From Flavobacteriaceae bacterium (GTDB lineage: Bacteria > Bacteroidota > Bacteroidia > Flavobacteriales > Flavobacteriaceae): a stretch of 55,733 nt of DNA. Both the position numbers and the translations under genes were made by a program. Where the stretch lies: positions 1-55,733 of the forward strand of contig JAGSHF010000002.1 of the NCBI GenBank assembly GCA_023954685.1, in the 5' to 3' direction. Below the pieces are notes generated by a model. It worked only from the letters and a program-made list of their open reading frames with translations, had not been told where the DNA came from and searched no databases. Each line of letters starts with the position of its first letter. Positions within the stretch are counted from its first letter, which is position 1. Of the stretch, positions 8,631 through 17,952 are shown one piece after another.

Positions 8631-9206
8631 ATGAAGGTAGGGTTGTATTTTGGAACGTTTAATCCAATTCATGTAGGACATCTTACAATTGCCAACCATC
8701 TGGCTGAGTATAGTGATTTAGATCAAGTTTGGTTTGTTGTAACACCACACAGTCCATTTAAAAAGAAAAGCACCTTATTGGATAATCATCATCGTTATCA
8801 AATGGTAGATCGCGCCGTAGAGTTGTACCCAAAATTGAAGGCAAGTGATATTGAATTTAATTTACCTCAACCCAATTACACAATAAATACGTTAGTCTAT
8901 CTTGAAGAAAAGTATCCGGATAATGAATATGCTTTAATCATGGGAGAGGATAATTTGAACAGTTTTCATAAATGGAAAAACTATGAACAAATTTTGGAAC
9001 GGCATCACATTTACGTTTATCCTCGAATCTCTAATGTCAAGAAAAATATATTTAAGGATCATAAAAAAATTCATCATATAAATGCGCCAATTATGGAGTT
9101 GTCTTCAACTTTCATAAGGACGGGGATTAAGGAGAAGAAAAATATAAGACCAATGTTGCCCGAAAATGTTTGGCAATATTTGGATGAAATGAATTTTTAT
9201 AAATAA
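8631..9206 (+). CDS. nadD: Nicotinate-nucleotide adenylyltransferase
   Basis: A 191-residue nucleotidyltransferase of the NAD pathway, forming deamido-NAD from nicotinate mononucleotide and ATP. The N-terminus GLYFGTFNPIHVGH carries the GTFNPxHxGH nucleotide-binding motif, VTPHSPFKKK is the usual substrate loop, and the C-terminal MELSSTFIRTGIKE is the ISSTxIR motif. It is the last gene of the yicC-gmk-nadD operon and is followed at once by a strong terminator. Confidence 0.95.
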   Translation: MKVGLYFGTFNPIHVGHLTIANHLAEYSDLDQVWFVVTPHSPFKKKSTLLDNHHRYQMVDRAVELYPKLKASDIEFNLPQPNYTINTLVYLEEKYPDNEYALIMGEDNLNSFHKWKNYEQILERHHIYVYPRISNVKKNIFKDHKKIHHINAPIMELSSTFIRTGIKEKKNIRPMLPENVWQYLDEMNFYK

Positions 9207-9235
9207 AAAACCAACGCTATGTGCGTTGGTTTTTT
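9205..9235. terminator. Bidirectional terminator after nadD
   Basis: CCAACGC (9211-9217), loop TATGT, GCGTTGG (9223-9229), flanked by A6 on the left and T6 on the right so the stem extends by six A-T pairs. It overlaps the nadD stop codon and also lies at the end of the leftward LysM gene, serving both. Confidence 0.9.
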
Positions 9236-9260
9236 AATCTTTCTTTTTCAGTCATGTTTT

Positions 9261-9746
9261 TTATGCCTCTAAGTGAGGAATACGTAATACTTGTCCTGGA
9301 TAAATTAAATCTGCACTTTTCAGCATTGGCTTGTTGGCTTCAAAAATCTCTGGATATTTCATAGCATTGCCATAATAGCTTTTTGCAATTTTACCTAATG
9401 TATCTCCACTAACAACCGTATAAAATTGTGCTTCTGGTTCTGTGCATTCTACTTCCATTTGATCATCAACAGTAGCAATCCCATTTGAATTTCCGGCAAC
9501 CAATACTACTTTTTCTTTCGTAGCTTGATCCTTTGCGGTTCCTCTTATTGTAACGCGATCATCGTTGATATGAATGCTTAAATTGGCAACTTCTAATTGT
9601 AAATCTCTGACAGTTTCTTCTAATTTAGCTGCTGCTGCTAATTCTGAATTGAGTTCAGTAGTTGCTGCTTCTGCCGCTTTTTCGGCAGATGTTTTTCCGC
9701 CAAATATTTTTGCCCCAGCGTTTTTAATAAATGAAAATAATCCCAT
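9261..9746 (-). CDS. kbp: BON-LysM protein, Kbp/YgaU type
   Basis: A 161-residue protein without a signal peptide. After a short N-terminal helix with an Ala/Glu-rich stretch (about 20-50) comes a BON domain (about 50-100, LSIHINDDRVTIRGTA) and a LysM domain (about 107-157, FYTVVSGDTLGKIAKSYYG and ending VLRIP). The order and size match E. coli Kbp (YgaU), a cytoplasmic potassium-binding protein induced by osmotic stress. The K+-binding role is inferred from family; the symbol is by similarity only. It is monocistronic. Confidence 0.85.
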   Translation of the reverse strand: MGLFSFIKNAGAKIFGGKTSAEKAAEAATTELNSELAAAAKLEETVRDLQLEVANLSIHINDDRVTIRGTAKDQATKEKVVLVAGNSNGIATVDDQMEVECTEPEAQFYTVVSGDTLGKIAKSYYGNAMKYPEIFEANKPMLKSADLIYPGQVLRIPHLEA

Positions 9747-9840
9747 GTTGCTATCGTTTTTTATGGTTAATGTTTGATTAATATAATCTTTGAAATAGTT
9801 TTACAATAATTTGACACAGTATTTTGACATAAGTCACATG

Positions 9841-9882
9841 ATTAAAAATAGAAACAGCTTTAAGCAAGTGCTTAAAGCTGTT
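9841..9882 (-). terminator. Terminator of the leftward lipoprotein gene
   Basis: A perfect 13-bp stem, AACAGCTTTAAGC (9853-9865) with GCTTAAAGCTGTT (9870-9882), around a four-base loop. Read on the minus strand it lies 34 bases after the stop of the lipoprotein at 9917 and is followed by a T-rich run (TTTCTATTTTTAATC). Nothing T-rich follows on the plus strand. Confidence 0.75.
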
Positions 9883-9916
9883 ATAACACTAAAATAACCA
9901 ACCAAATTCTAGTGTT

Positions 9917-10876
9917 TTATTTTGTTCTTTTATTGATCCTTGGATTATCTTTTTGTTTTGTTTTCTGAGTTCTTAATTTAACGTTTTTACCATTTCTCAA
10001 GGCTTTACTTTGTACATTAAATGCGCTTTCAGAAGTGTCATATTGTATGTATCCTCTACCTTCAAACTGGTAGGTTGTTCCAGATTGCGGGTTAAATAAG
10101 GCTATAAGCCCGTCATTAATAACGTGAAGTTCAAAAGTTTCATTGCCATACAAATCATAATCTAGTGTTAAAATTTTAAGATACGCATTACCACTTACAT
10201 CTAGAATATTGTAAATACCTGTGTAATCCCAATAAATGTTATTTAGGTATAACCCATTTTCATCTTGTGAACTTCTAAATTCACCAGCGTTACCACTAGA
10301 TAAAAATTGAAGGTAATTTTCATAATCAAAATCATTAATAGCGCCTGTTGCACTGGTATAACGTTTTTCCCAAGCTTCATATTCTTGCAAGAAATAATGA
10401 ATATTGTCATAAAAAACGAAATCATAATCAAAGCTGTTACGTTGGTGTCCACTTAAAAAATAGGACGTATCATTGAAAGGGTTATATAATTCAATAGTAT
10501 TATTATCAATTTGGAAAACATCAAAAGAATAAAAACCGTCATAGTCATGTGAAACATCAAGAACCATATCATAAGTATCAAAATATCCAATGGAAATTCC
10601 ATAACCATTACCTTGACTACCAATGCCCACTAGATTATTATTAGCAAGAACTTCACCGTTTATAAATGACATAGTAAAAGCTTTTTGAAGAAAAGGAGTT
10701 TGCCCGTAGCCCAAGGTTTGATTGATTTCAACATACCATAAATCGTACGAATTAAGTAATGTATTTAATGAAATGTTAGCAGGTGGATATTCCTCAATGA
10801 AAGCATCCTCTGCAAAACAAGAAGTAAATAATAGCGTTACCAATGCAAATTTTGAAAATAAGATGAGCGTTTTCAT
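9917..10876 (-). CDS. Conserved flavobacterial lipoprotein, sometimes mislabelled as NMN adenylyltransferase
   Basis: A 319-residue lipoprotein. I chose the ATG at 10876 because it starts a clean signal peptide (MKTLILFSKFALVTLLFTSC) with lipobox Cys20; an upstream ATG at 10924 would add a basic leader. The mature chain is rich in Tyr, Asp and Asn with repeated aromatic motifs (NSFDYDFVFYDNIHYF) and ends in a very basic tail. It belongs to a family conserved in Flavobacteriaceae that databases sometimes call nicotinic acid mononucleotide adenyltransferase, apparently because it neighbours nadD; no nucleotidyltransferase motif is present. Probably a periplasmic or outer-membrane-anchored protein; function unknown. 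Confidence 0.75.
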   Translation of the reverse strand: MKTLILFSKFALVTLLFTSCFAEDAFIEEYPPANISLNTLLNSYDLWYVEINQTLGYGQTPFLQKAFTMSFINGEVLANNNLVGIGSQGNGYGISIGYFDTYDMVLDVSHDYDGFYSFDVFQIDNNTIELYNPFNDTSYFLSGHQRNSFDYDFVFYDNIHYFLQEYEAWEKRYTSATGAINDFDYENYLQFLSSGNAGEFRSSQDENGLYLNNIYWDYTGIYNILDVSGNAYLKILTLDYDLYGNETFELHVINDGLIALFNPQSGTTYQFEGRGYIQYDTSESAFNVQSKALRNGKNVKLRTQKTKQKDNPRINKRTK

Positions 10877-11007
10877 AAGTCGTCTTTTTTTGTAATATGG
10901 AGCTAATTTCAAATTGCGTGCCAAAATTCAAAACACATAATTCAAGAGAATACTTAAAACCTTGATATTTTGCGTATTTTTGAATATCTAAAAAAGGGAG
11001 TATTTAT

Positions 11008-12009
11008 ATGTCTTCAAATTTAAAATATGCGGTGTTTGGGAGTGGTAGTTGGGCTACCGCAATTGTAAAAATGCTGTGCGAAAATGAATCTAAAATTGGT
11101 TGGTATATGCGTTCTGTTTATACTAAAGAACATTTGCTAAAACATCAGCATAATCCAAGCTATTTAAGTTCTGTCGAGTTTCATATGGAACAACTGAATT
11201 TGAGTAATGATATTAATGAAATTGCAGACGCCGCAGATGTTTTAATTTTTGTGATACCGTCAGCTTTTATTCATAGTGAACTTGAAAAACTCAATATTGA
11301 TATCTCAAATAAAATAGTGGTTTCTGCTGTAAAAGGGATTATTCCTGAAACGGGGCTTTTGGTTGGTGAACATTTACATGATCATTATAATATTCAATTT
11401 GAAAACATTGGCGTAATTGCAGGACCTTGTCATGCGGAAGAAGTGGCTCTTGAACGCCTCTCTTATTTAACCATTTCTTGTGCAGATGCAGAAAAGGCAA
11501 AAGCAATCGCTAACGCATTGTCTAGTGATTATATCAAGACTAAAATTAGTGATGATATCATAGGAACTGAATATGCCGTGATGCTTAAAAACATTTACGC
11601 TATAGCGGCTGGAATTGCCCATGGCTTAGGGTATGGTGATAATTTTCAAAGTGTTTTGATGAGTAATGCTATTCGTGAAATGAAACGTTTTATTAAGAAA
11701 ATGCATAAGATGAAACGTAACATTAATAATTCTGCTTATTTAGGTGATTTATTGGTGACAGGCTACTCTGTTTTTTCTAGAAATAGGATGTTTGGAAATA
11801 TGATTGGTAAAGGGTATACTGTTAAATCAGCGCAAATGGAAATGAGCATGGTGGCTGAAGGTTACTATGCGACAAAAAGCGCCTTTTTGTTAAATGAAAA
11901 AAACATCAAAAAAACTAAATTGCCAATTATTAATGCCGTTTATGCCGTTTTATATGAAGGGAAAGATGCTAAAAAAGTCTTTGAAAAACTCACTGATAAA
12001 TTAGATTAG
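11008..12009 (+). CDS. gpsA: NAD(P)H-dependent glycerol-3-phosphate dehydrogenase
   Basis: A 333-residue cytoplasmic enzyme reducing dihydroxyacetone phosphate to sn-glycerol-3-phosphate for phospholipid synthesis. The Rossmann motif is GSGSWATA (about 11-18); GPCHAEEVALERLSY corresponds to the conserved G-P-(S/C)-x-A-x-E motif; the catalytic-lysine region is EYAVMLKNIYAIAAGIAHGLGYGDN. Length is normal. It stands between divergent and same-strand single genes, with no partner for an operon. A TAnnTTTG-like box (TATTTTTG, 10975-10982) precedes it, but without a well-spaced TTG. Confidence 0.93.
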   Translation: MSSNLKYAVFGSGSWATAIVKMLCENESKIGWYMRSVYTKEHLLKHQHNPSYLSSVEFHMEQLNLSNDINEIADAADVLIFVIPSAFIHSELEKLNIDISNKIVVSAVKGIIPETGLLVGEHLHDHYNIQFENIGVIAGPCHAEEVALERLSYLTISCADAEKAKAIANALSSDYIKTKISDDIIGTEYAVMLKNIYAIAAGIAHGLGYGDNFQSVLMSNAIREMKRFIKKMHKMKRNINNSAYLGDLLVTGYSVFSRNRMFGNMIGKGYTVKSAQMEMSMVAEGYYATKSAFLLNEKNIKKTKLPIINAVYAVLYEGKDAKKVFEKLTDKLD

Positions 12010-12112
12010 GAGCTCCTGAAAATTTCTAACCCAATTAGAGATTGATTATTGTTTAAATTGGATCATTTTAGAATAAAAATTATTAAATTTAAAGCTTCTC
12101 ATAAATCACCTT

Positions 12113-15100
12113 ATGCGCTTTAATTATATAAGCTTTTTAGCTTTTTTGTCACTTCTTTTTAATTGTTCAAATCGTCAAAACACAAGTCCTTTTGTTGATG
12201 GTAAAAACACTGCTTTTACAACAATTCCATTTAGTCATTCTAATGTAGATTTTCAGAATAATGTAAAGGAAACACTTCAATTTAATTTTATTAATTACTC
12301 CTATATCTATAATGGCGGCGGTGTTGCAATTGGTGACATAAATAACGATGGTTTAGATGACATATATTTTACTTCTAATCAAGAATCAAACAAGTTATAT
12401 TTAAATCAAGGAAATTTCATTTTTGATGACATCACTGAATCGGCGAATGTGCAGGATGATAATGGATGGTCTACAGGAGTGACTATGGTTGATATAAATA
12501 ATGATGGGTGGTTGGATATTTATGTTTGTAAATCAGCGGCTTTGAACAACCCTAATTTAAGACAAAACAAATTGTTTATAAACCAAAAGGACGCTACTTT
12601 TAAAGAGGAAGCCGCTAAATATGGGTTAAATCAGTATGGGTTTTCTACTCAGGCTTATTTTTTAGATTTTGATAAAGATGGCGATTTGGATATGTATTTG
12701 GTGAATCATCGTGCAGATTTTGAAAATAATATTGTGATTAATCCGCAACTACAACGTGAATTAACCCAGGAAGATTCCGATCATTTATTCAGAAATGATG
12801 ATGGTCAATTTGTAGATATTACACAGCAAGCAGGCGTCGCCAACAAGGCATGGGGATTAAGTGCTTCAATTGGAGATTTTAATAATGATAATTGGCCCGA
12901 CATTTATGTCGCTAATGATTTTTTGGAACCCGATTTCCTATACATCAATAATCAAGATGGTACTTTCTCTGATGCCATTCAAACTCATTTTAAGCATATT
13001 TCAACCAATAGTATGGGCTCGGATTTTGCCGATATTAATAACGATATGCTTCCTGATTTATTGGTGCTTGATATGATGGCTGCAGACAGAATCCGAGGGA
13101 AAGAAAATATGGCCACGATGAGTACAGAGAACTTTAACCTTATGGTAGAATCTGGATATCATCATCAATACATGTCTAATATGCTGCAATTAAACAATGG
13201 TCAAGCTCCATATAGTGAAATTGGGCAATTGGCTGGAATTGCCAAAACCGATTGGAGTTGGGCACCATTAATTGCCGATTTTAACAATGATGGCTATAAG
13301 GATATTTTTATAACCAATGGTATTGAAAATGATTTGTCTAATCAGGATTTTAGACAACAAATGCGAAGGAATATAATGGCTCGCAAAAAAGTAAGTTTGG
13401 AAGAAGCCATCGCAATGATGCCGTCAACGAAACTGGCCAATTATATGTTTACCAATTCTGTCGACTTTACCTTTAAAGATATGTCCATGCCTTTTGGATT
13501 TGAGGCAGAAATTAATTCTAATGGTGCAGCCTATTCTGATTTAGATAATGATGGAGATTTAGATTTGGTACTTAATAATCAATCTGATTTGGCATCAATA
13601 TATAGAAATAATACAACTTCAAATTTTTTAAAAGTAAAGTTGGAAGGCCCTAAATTAAATACAGGCGGTTTGGGAGCAGTGGTAGAGGTCTATACTGGAG
13701 AGATTAATCAAAAACAAGAATTATATGCGAGTAGAGGTTATCAATCATCGATAGGCTATCATTTAAATTTTGGTCTTGGACAAAACAATAACATAGATAG
13801 TATCAATGTGATTTGGCCGGATGGGAAGACACAGCATATTGGAAACCCCGAAATAAATTCAACATTATATATTGATTATATAGATGCTACTCAAGCTCAA
13901 CTTAGGAATGATTTTACTTCAACATTAGAGGTTGTTGAAAGCGTGAATTTTGGCATAAATTACAAGCATCAAGCAGTAAAATTTGATGATTATGAAGTGC
14001 AATTGTTGTTACCACAAAAACAATCAACCATAGACAATGCACTTGCAGTTGCTGACGTAAATAATGATGGTTTAGAGGATTTTTTTGTTGGTAATACCAT
14101 GGGATATACTGGTAGTTTATATTTACAAAGTGTCACAGGATCTTTTATAAAAACCAGTGTTTCTGTTTTTGAAAAGGATAAAGATTACAACGATAATAAC
14201 GCTATATTCTTTGATGCAGATAATGACAATGATTTGGATTTATATGTGGCCTCCGGGAATTACAGTCAACTGGAAAATGACAAATTACTACAAGATAGAA
14301 TTTACATAAATGATGGTAATGGGAGTTTTAAGAGAGGTCAACTTCCAAAAATGCTAAGTGTTACAAAAGCCGTTGCGGCAAATGATTTTGATGGCGATGG
14401 CGATGTCGATCTTTTTGTTGGAGGACGAGTGGTCCCGGGAAAATACCCTAATGCACCAACATCATACCTGTTAGAGAATAGAAATGGTGTTTTTAAGAAT
14501 AGCATTTCAAAATATGCCTCAGAGCTAAAGCAGATAGGAATGATTAATGCCGCCCTATTTTCGGATTATGATTCTGATGGTGATGCCGATTTGATTGTTA
14601 CTGGGGAATGGATGCCTGTTAGTGTTTTTAACAACGATAAAGGAATCTTAAGTAAAGTGGATTTAGATACAGATGAAATAATAGGTTGGTTTCAAACAAT
14701 AAAAGCAATAGATCTTGATGCCGATGGAGATGAAGATTATTTAGTTGGGAATTTTGGAAAGAACAATAAATTCCAACCTTCTATTGAGAAACCATTACAC
14801 ATCTACGCCAATCATTTTGATAGTAATGATAGCTACGATTTTGCATTAAGTAAAGATTCTAATGGTGAGTTGTTTCCCGTTCGTGGCAAAGAATGTTCAT
14901 CGCAGCAAACGCCTTTTTTAAGTGAAAAACTCCCAACATTTAAGGCCTTTGCTAACGCTAGTTTAGTAGACATTTATGGCGCTGAAAACATAGAGAACGC
15001 CCTACATTTAAAAGCTTCGAGTTTTGAATCTTTTTATGTAGAAAATATTGGGGATGGCAAATTAAAATTTATGGCCTTGCCATTAAAGGCTCAGTTTGGA

Positions 15101-15388
15101 CCTAGTTTGAGTTTTGAAACATTAGATATTGATGGTGATGAAAATCTTGAAGTTATTGGTATGGGATCAGTTTATGATGCTGAGGTGGAAACCATTCGTT
15201 ATGATGCCTCTAGAGGTTATGTGTTAAATCTTAGTGATGAAGGCGATCTAAAAAGCAATACCAAAGCTATAATTCATACCACTAGCGATGTAAAAAAATC
15301 AGCTCAAATAACCATTAGTGGTCAAACTTACATAATGGTTTTGAGTGCTAACGAAGGTTTAGAGTTTATTAGGCTAGAACACAATTAG
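12113..15388 (+). CDS. VCBS/FG-GAP repeat lipoprotein with ASPIC/UnbV domain
   Basis: A 1091-residue exported lipoprotein: signal peptide with lipobox Cys18 (LLFNC). It carries many FG-GAP/VCBS-type calcium-binding loops of the form D-x-N-x-D-G-x-x-D (for instance DINNDGLDDIYF, DFDKDGDLDMYLV, DFDGDGDVDLFVG), which fold as beta-propeller blades, in two groups (about 60-500 and 640-1050). Between them is an ASPIC/UnbV domain (about 515-590: ELYASRGYQSSIGYHLNFG and INVIWPDGK). Proteins like this are common beside SusCD loci in Bacteroidetes and are thought to bind glycans or proteins at the surface; no enzymatic site is visible. It ends 11 bases from the convergent GH20 gene with no terminator between. 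Confidence 0.85.
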   Translation: MRFNYISFLAFLSLLFNCSNRQNTSPFVDGKNTAFTTIPFSHSNVDFQNNVKETLQFNFINYSYIYNGGGVAIGDINNDGLDDIYFTSNQESNKLYLNQGNFIFDDITESANVQDDNGWSTGVTMVDINNDGWLDIYVCKSAALNNPNLRQNKLFINQKDATFKEEAAKYGLNQYGFSTQAYFLDFDKDGDLDMYLVNHRADFENNIVINPQLQRELTQEDSDHLFRNDDGQFVDITQQAGVANKAWGLSASIGDFNNDNWPDIYVANDFLEPDFLYINNQDGTFSDAIQTHFKHISTNSMGSDFADINNDMLPDLLVLDMMAADRIRGKENMATMSTENFNLMVESGYHHQYMSNMLQLNNGQAPYSEIGQLAGIAKTDWSWAPLIADFNNDGYKDIFITNGIENDLSNQDFRQQMRRNIMARKKVSLEEAIAMMPSTKLANYMFTNSVDFTFKDMSMPFGFEAEINSNGAAYSDLDNDGDLDLVLNNQSDLASIYRNNTTSNFLKVKLEGPKLNTGGLGAVVEVYTGEINQKQELYASRGYQSSIGYHLNFGLGQNNNIDSINVIWPDGKTQHIGNPEINSTLYIDYIDATQAQLRNDFTSTLEVVESVNFGINYKHQAVKFDDYEVQLLLPQKQSTIDNALAVADVNNDGLEDFFVGNTMGYTGSLYLQSVTGSFIKTSVSVFEKDKDYNDNNAIFFDADNDNDLDLYVASGNYSQLENDKLLQDRIYINDGNGSFKRGQLPKMLSVTKAVAANDFDGDGDVDLFVGGRVVPGKYPNAPTSYLLENRNGVFKNSISKYASELKQIGMINAALFSDYDSDGDADLIVTGEWMPVSVFNNDKGILSKVDLDTDEIIGWFQTIKAIDLDADGDEDYLVGNFGKNNKFQPSIEKPLHIYANHFDSNDSYDFALSKDSNGELFPVRGKECSSQQTPFLSEKLPTFKAFANASLVDIYGAENIENALHLKASSFESFYVENIGDGKLKFMALPLKAQFGPSLSFETLDIDGDENLEVIGMGSVYDAEVETIRYDASRGYVLNLSDEGDLKSNTKAIIHTTSDVKKSAQITISGQTYIMVLSANEGLEFIRLEHN

Positions 15389-15399
15389 TCCGAATTTTG

Positions 15400-17454
15400 C
15401 TAATTTACCAAATAATGATCTGTACAATAGTCTAATAATATTTTTAAATCTGCTGTGATCATGACTTCGACGTCAGCATAAGGTTGATTGAGTGCTATAA
15501 GTTGTGTTGTTAAAGCGTCATGTTTAGCTTTTGTCAAGCGCTTTTGTATAATACTATTCATCAATACCTTTGAAAAATCTGAAATATGTTTTGATAGTGC
15601 GGCTAAAGGTTCAATTTTAGGGTTGCTTTTAATATTCGAAAAACGCTCATAATTTGTAGCCCATTTACTTAAATATACTAAAATTTTAGCTCTCTTCGTA
15701 TCGCTTGGCGCATATATGAAATTATCAATTAACGTATTGAAAGCAATAGCATCTTCAGCGTCAACAACACAAGCATCTGCAAATAGATTAAATGGGGAAA
15801 AAGATTTGTACTCGGTGCCTCCTTGGTTTCTAGAATATACTTTTAGGGGTTCGCATATTTTTGATAAATCTAATAATGCAGATATGTCTTGGTTGTCAGT
15901 CATTCCTCTTAATATGACATTTCTATTTTTTATATGTGTTAGACCTAATTCTTCTAATTTAAAATTAACATCCTTTAGTCTAAGTTGCATATTATTGAGA
16001 TTGCTAACCTCTTGTTGTGACCAAAAGCGTTCGGCAATAGCAGCAGTTCTCGGCCAAATTCTTGAATCTATAGTTGTAGGCGTAACGAGTTCACTCCACA
16101 TTGTTGCTTCACCACCTAATACAAGTGAATGCTCTTCATCGGTAAGTTTTACATTCCCAATAGGGTCAACGTTATAATGATGTTTTACCGATAGCATACG
16201 ATCAATGTAGTATCCATTTGAGAGAACAGTTTGATAGCCCGTTTTTGCAGCACTAATAAGTGATCCACCTTTTGGGAGGCCTTCATTTTCTCCTCGCCAT
16301 GAATGAATTACAGCCGTAGTAGGCATGGTTGGTGTCATGATTTCGTCCCATCCCATTAGTTTCTTCCCTAGTTTATTAAGGATTTTTTCTAATTTAATGT
16401 TGAAGTATGTTTGTAAATCATGATTAGTAGTTAAGCCATTTTCTTTTTTAAAATTTTGAATTTTTGTATTTGCATCCCAATGTTTACCTTCGTTTTCATC
16501 GCCGCCAATATGAAAATAGTCATCTGGAAATAACGGTGCTATTTCGGTAAATAAACCTTCAAGAAAATTATAAGTTTCAGGATTAGTTGGGTCTAAAGTG
16601 GGGTCAAAAACTCCAGCAAAACGTTCAATTTCATAGGTGTATTCTCCTTGGTGGCTGCCATATTCTGGATATGCCGTTAAAATGGCAGAAGCATGGCCAG
16701 GGACATCAATTTCTGGAATAACACGTATTCCTAGTTTTGATGCATAGGCAACAACATCTTTAATTTGGTTTTGGGTATAATATAGCCCGTCAGAAGCCAA
16801 TTCTTGTAATTTTGGATAGGTTTTAGACTCAATTCTAAAGCCTTGATCATCAGTTAAATGCCAATGAAAAACATTCATTTTAACAGATGCCATAGCATCT
16901 AAATTTCGTTTGATGACACCTATGGGTTGAAAATGTCTAGAGACATCAATCATAAGTCCACGCCATACAAAACGAGGTGCATCATTAATAGTTACACCCT
17001 TAAAATAATAGCTAGATGTATTGTGATTTATTAGTTGTAATAAGGTTTCTAAACCTCTAATAGCACCGACATCTGTGGCAGCATCAATTGTAATATGATC
17101 TGATTTAATTTGAAGTATATAAGATTCGTCGGTTTCAATATTTAATGCGGTTCGTTTTTGAAACGTAATGATAATAGTGCCCTTTTTATCTGTAATAGGA
17201 AATCCTTGATCAATAAAAACACCCGTGCGCTTAGTTAATCGTCTTATAAAATTAACCGCAGCCAATTGGATGCGATCTTGCCCTTGCCCATGTATAGATA
17301 CGGTAAGATTTTTATCTATAGTTAATTGATGATCATTAGCCTTTATTTCTTTTGGCCATGGCATCAAATTAAGTGTTGTTGTTAAATCATCCTGTGCAAA
17401 TGAATAAGTGTTAATTATGCAAAGTATAAAAAAGAATAATGCTGTTTTCTTCAT
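15400..17454 (-). CDS. GH20 beta-N-acetylhexosaminidase
   Basis: A 684-residue secreted glycosidase with a signal peptide (cleavage near SFA-QD, residue 20). The GH20 small N-terminal domain (about 25-150) is followed by the catalytic barrel (about 160-510): RGLMIDVSRHF, FHWHLTDDQGFR, PEIDVPGH, and the catalytic pair D319-E320 in HIGGDENEG. By the family's substrate-assisted mechanism it removes terminal beta-GlcNAc (or GalNAc) from oligosaccharides. The extra C-terminal 170 residues are helical. It is the last gene of the leftward SusC-SusD-NagB operon, so it most likely supplies GlcNAc in the periplasm. Confidence 0.92.
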   Translation of the reverse strand: MKKTALFFFILCIINTYSFAQDDLTTTLNLMPWPKEIKANDHQLTIDKNLTVSIHGQGQDRIQLAAVNFIRRLTKRTGVFIDQGFPITDKKGTIIITFQKRTALNIETDESYILQIKSDHITIDAATDVGAIRGLETLLQLINHNTSSYYFKGVTINDAPRFVWRGLMIDVSRHFQPIGVIKRNLDAMASVKMNVFHWHLTDDQGFRIESKTYPKLQELASDGLYYTQNQIKDVVAYASKLGIRVIPEIDVPGHASAILTAYPEYGSHQGEYTYEIERFAGVFDPTLDPTNPETYNFLEGLFTEIAPLFPDDYFHIGGDENEGKHWDANTKIQNFKKENGLTTNHDLQTYFNIKLEKILNKLGKKLMGWDEIMTPTMPTTAVIHSWRGENEGLPKGGSLISAAKTGYQTVLSNGYYIDRMLSVKHHYNVDPIGNVKLTDEEHSLVLGGEATMWSELVTPTTIDSRIWPRTAAIAERFWSQQEVSNLNNMQLRLKDVNFKLEELGLTHIKNRNVILRGMTDNQDISALLDLSKICEPLKVYSRNQGGTEYKSFSPFNLFADACVVDAEDAIAFNTLIDNFIYAPSDTKRAKILVYLSKWATNYERFSNIKSNPKIEPLAALSKHISDFSKVLMNSIIQKRLTKAKHDALTTQLIALNQPYADVEVMITADLKILLDYCTDHYLVN

Positions 17455-17480
17455 GGTTTTGAGTCAGTTTAGAATCGGTA

Positions 17481-17936
17481 TTAGTTTAATCTAATATACT
17501 TTTCAATAATTTTTCTGTCTATTCCAGCAGCTTTTACTACTTCGGTTCCAGATTGTATTAATGTATCACCGATAATGGCTATTGTAAATGGGAATTCATG
17601 GTTTCTTATTGAATTTACAGTTGTAAATTTTAAAGTTTCAGTGTATTGATCCCCGTTTAGTGTGTATGTTCCTGAGCCACTATAATATTCTTCTGCGTTT
17701 GTTATATTTTGATTGAAAAATCCAAAATGCGACTCGTTTATTATTTTAATGAACTCAGTTTTTGTTAATTCTTTGACTTGGAGACTATCATTTTCAACCG
17801 TTTCGGCATAAATCATTTTCCAAGTACCTTCAATACTGCTTGAGGGTGTTGACGTAGTTTGATCTTTATTAGAAGTACAGTTTATTAAGCAAAGTGTCGC
17901 CAAGACAAGAAAAATATTTTTAGTAATGTTGAACAT
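17481..17936 (-). CDS. Small lipocalin-like lipoprotein
   Basis: A 151-residue lipoprotein. The ATG at 17936 gives a standard signal (MFNITKNIFLVLATLCLINC, lipobox Cys20); an upstream ATG at 17999 would overlap nagB and prepend a polar leader. The mature part begins with a Ser/Thr linker and then IEGTWKMIYAE, the G-x-W pattern of lipocalin-like small barrels, with further strands up to residue 150. No ligand can be named. It lies 16 bases after the NagB fusion and 26 before GH20, so it is part of the amino-sugar operon, possibly as a surface or periplasmic accessory protein. Confidence 0.65.
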   Translation of the reverse strand: MFNITKNIFLVLATLCLINCTSNKDQTTSTPSSSIEGTWKMIYAETVENDSLQVKELTKTEFIKIINESHFGFFNQNITNAEEYYSGSGTYTLNGDQYTETLKFTTVNSIRNHEFPFTIAIIGDTLIQSGTEVVKAAGIDRKIIEKYIRLN

Positions 17937-17952
17937 CTTAATAAAGGGACAA

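Noticed and set aside
10877-10924. Upstream ATG of the lipoprotein at 9917
   Set aside because: It would place 16 basic and polar residues before a complete signal peptide; the inner ATG at 10876 gives a standard lipoprotein.
15716-16177. A 153-codon rightward open frame
   Set aside because: Antisense to the GH20 gene; shadow frame.
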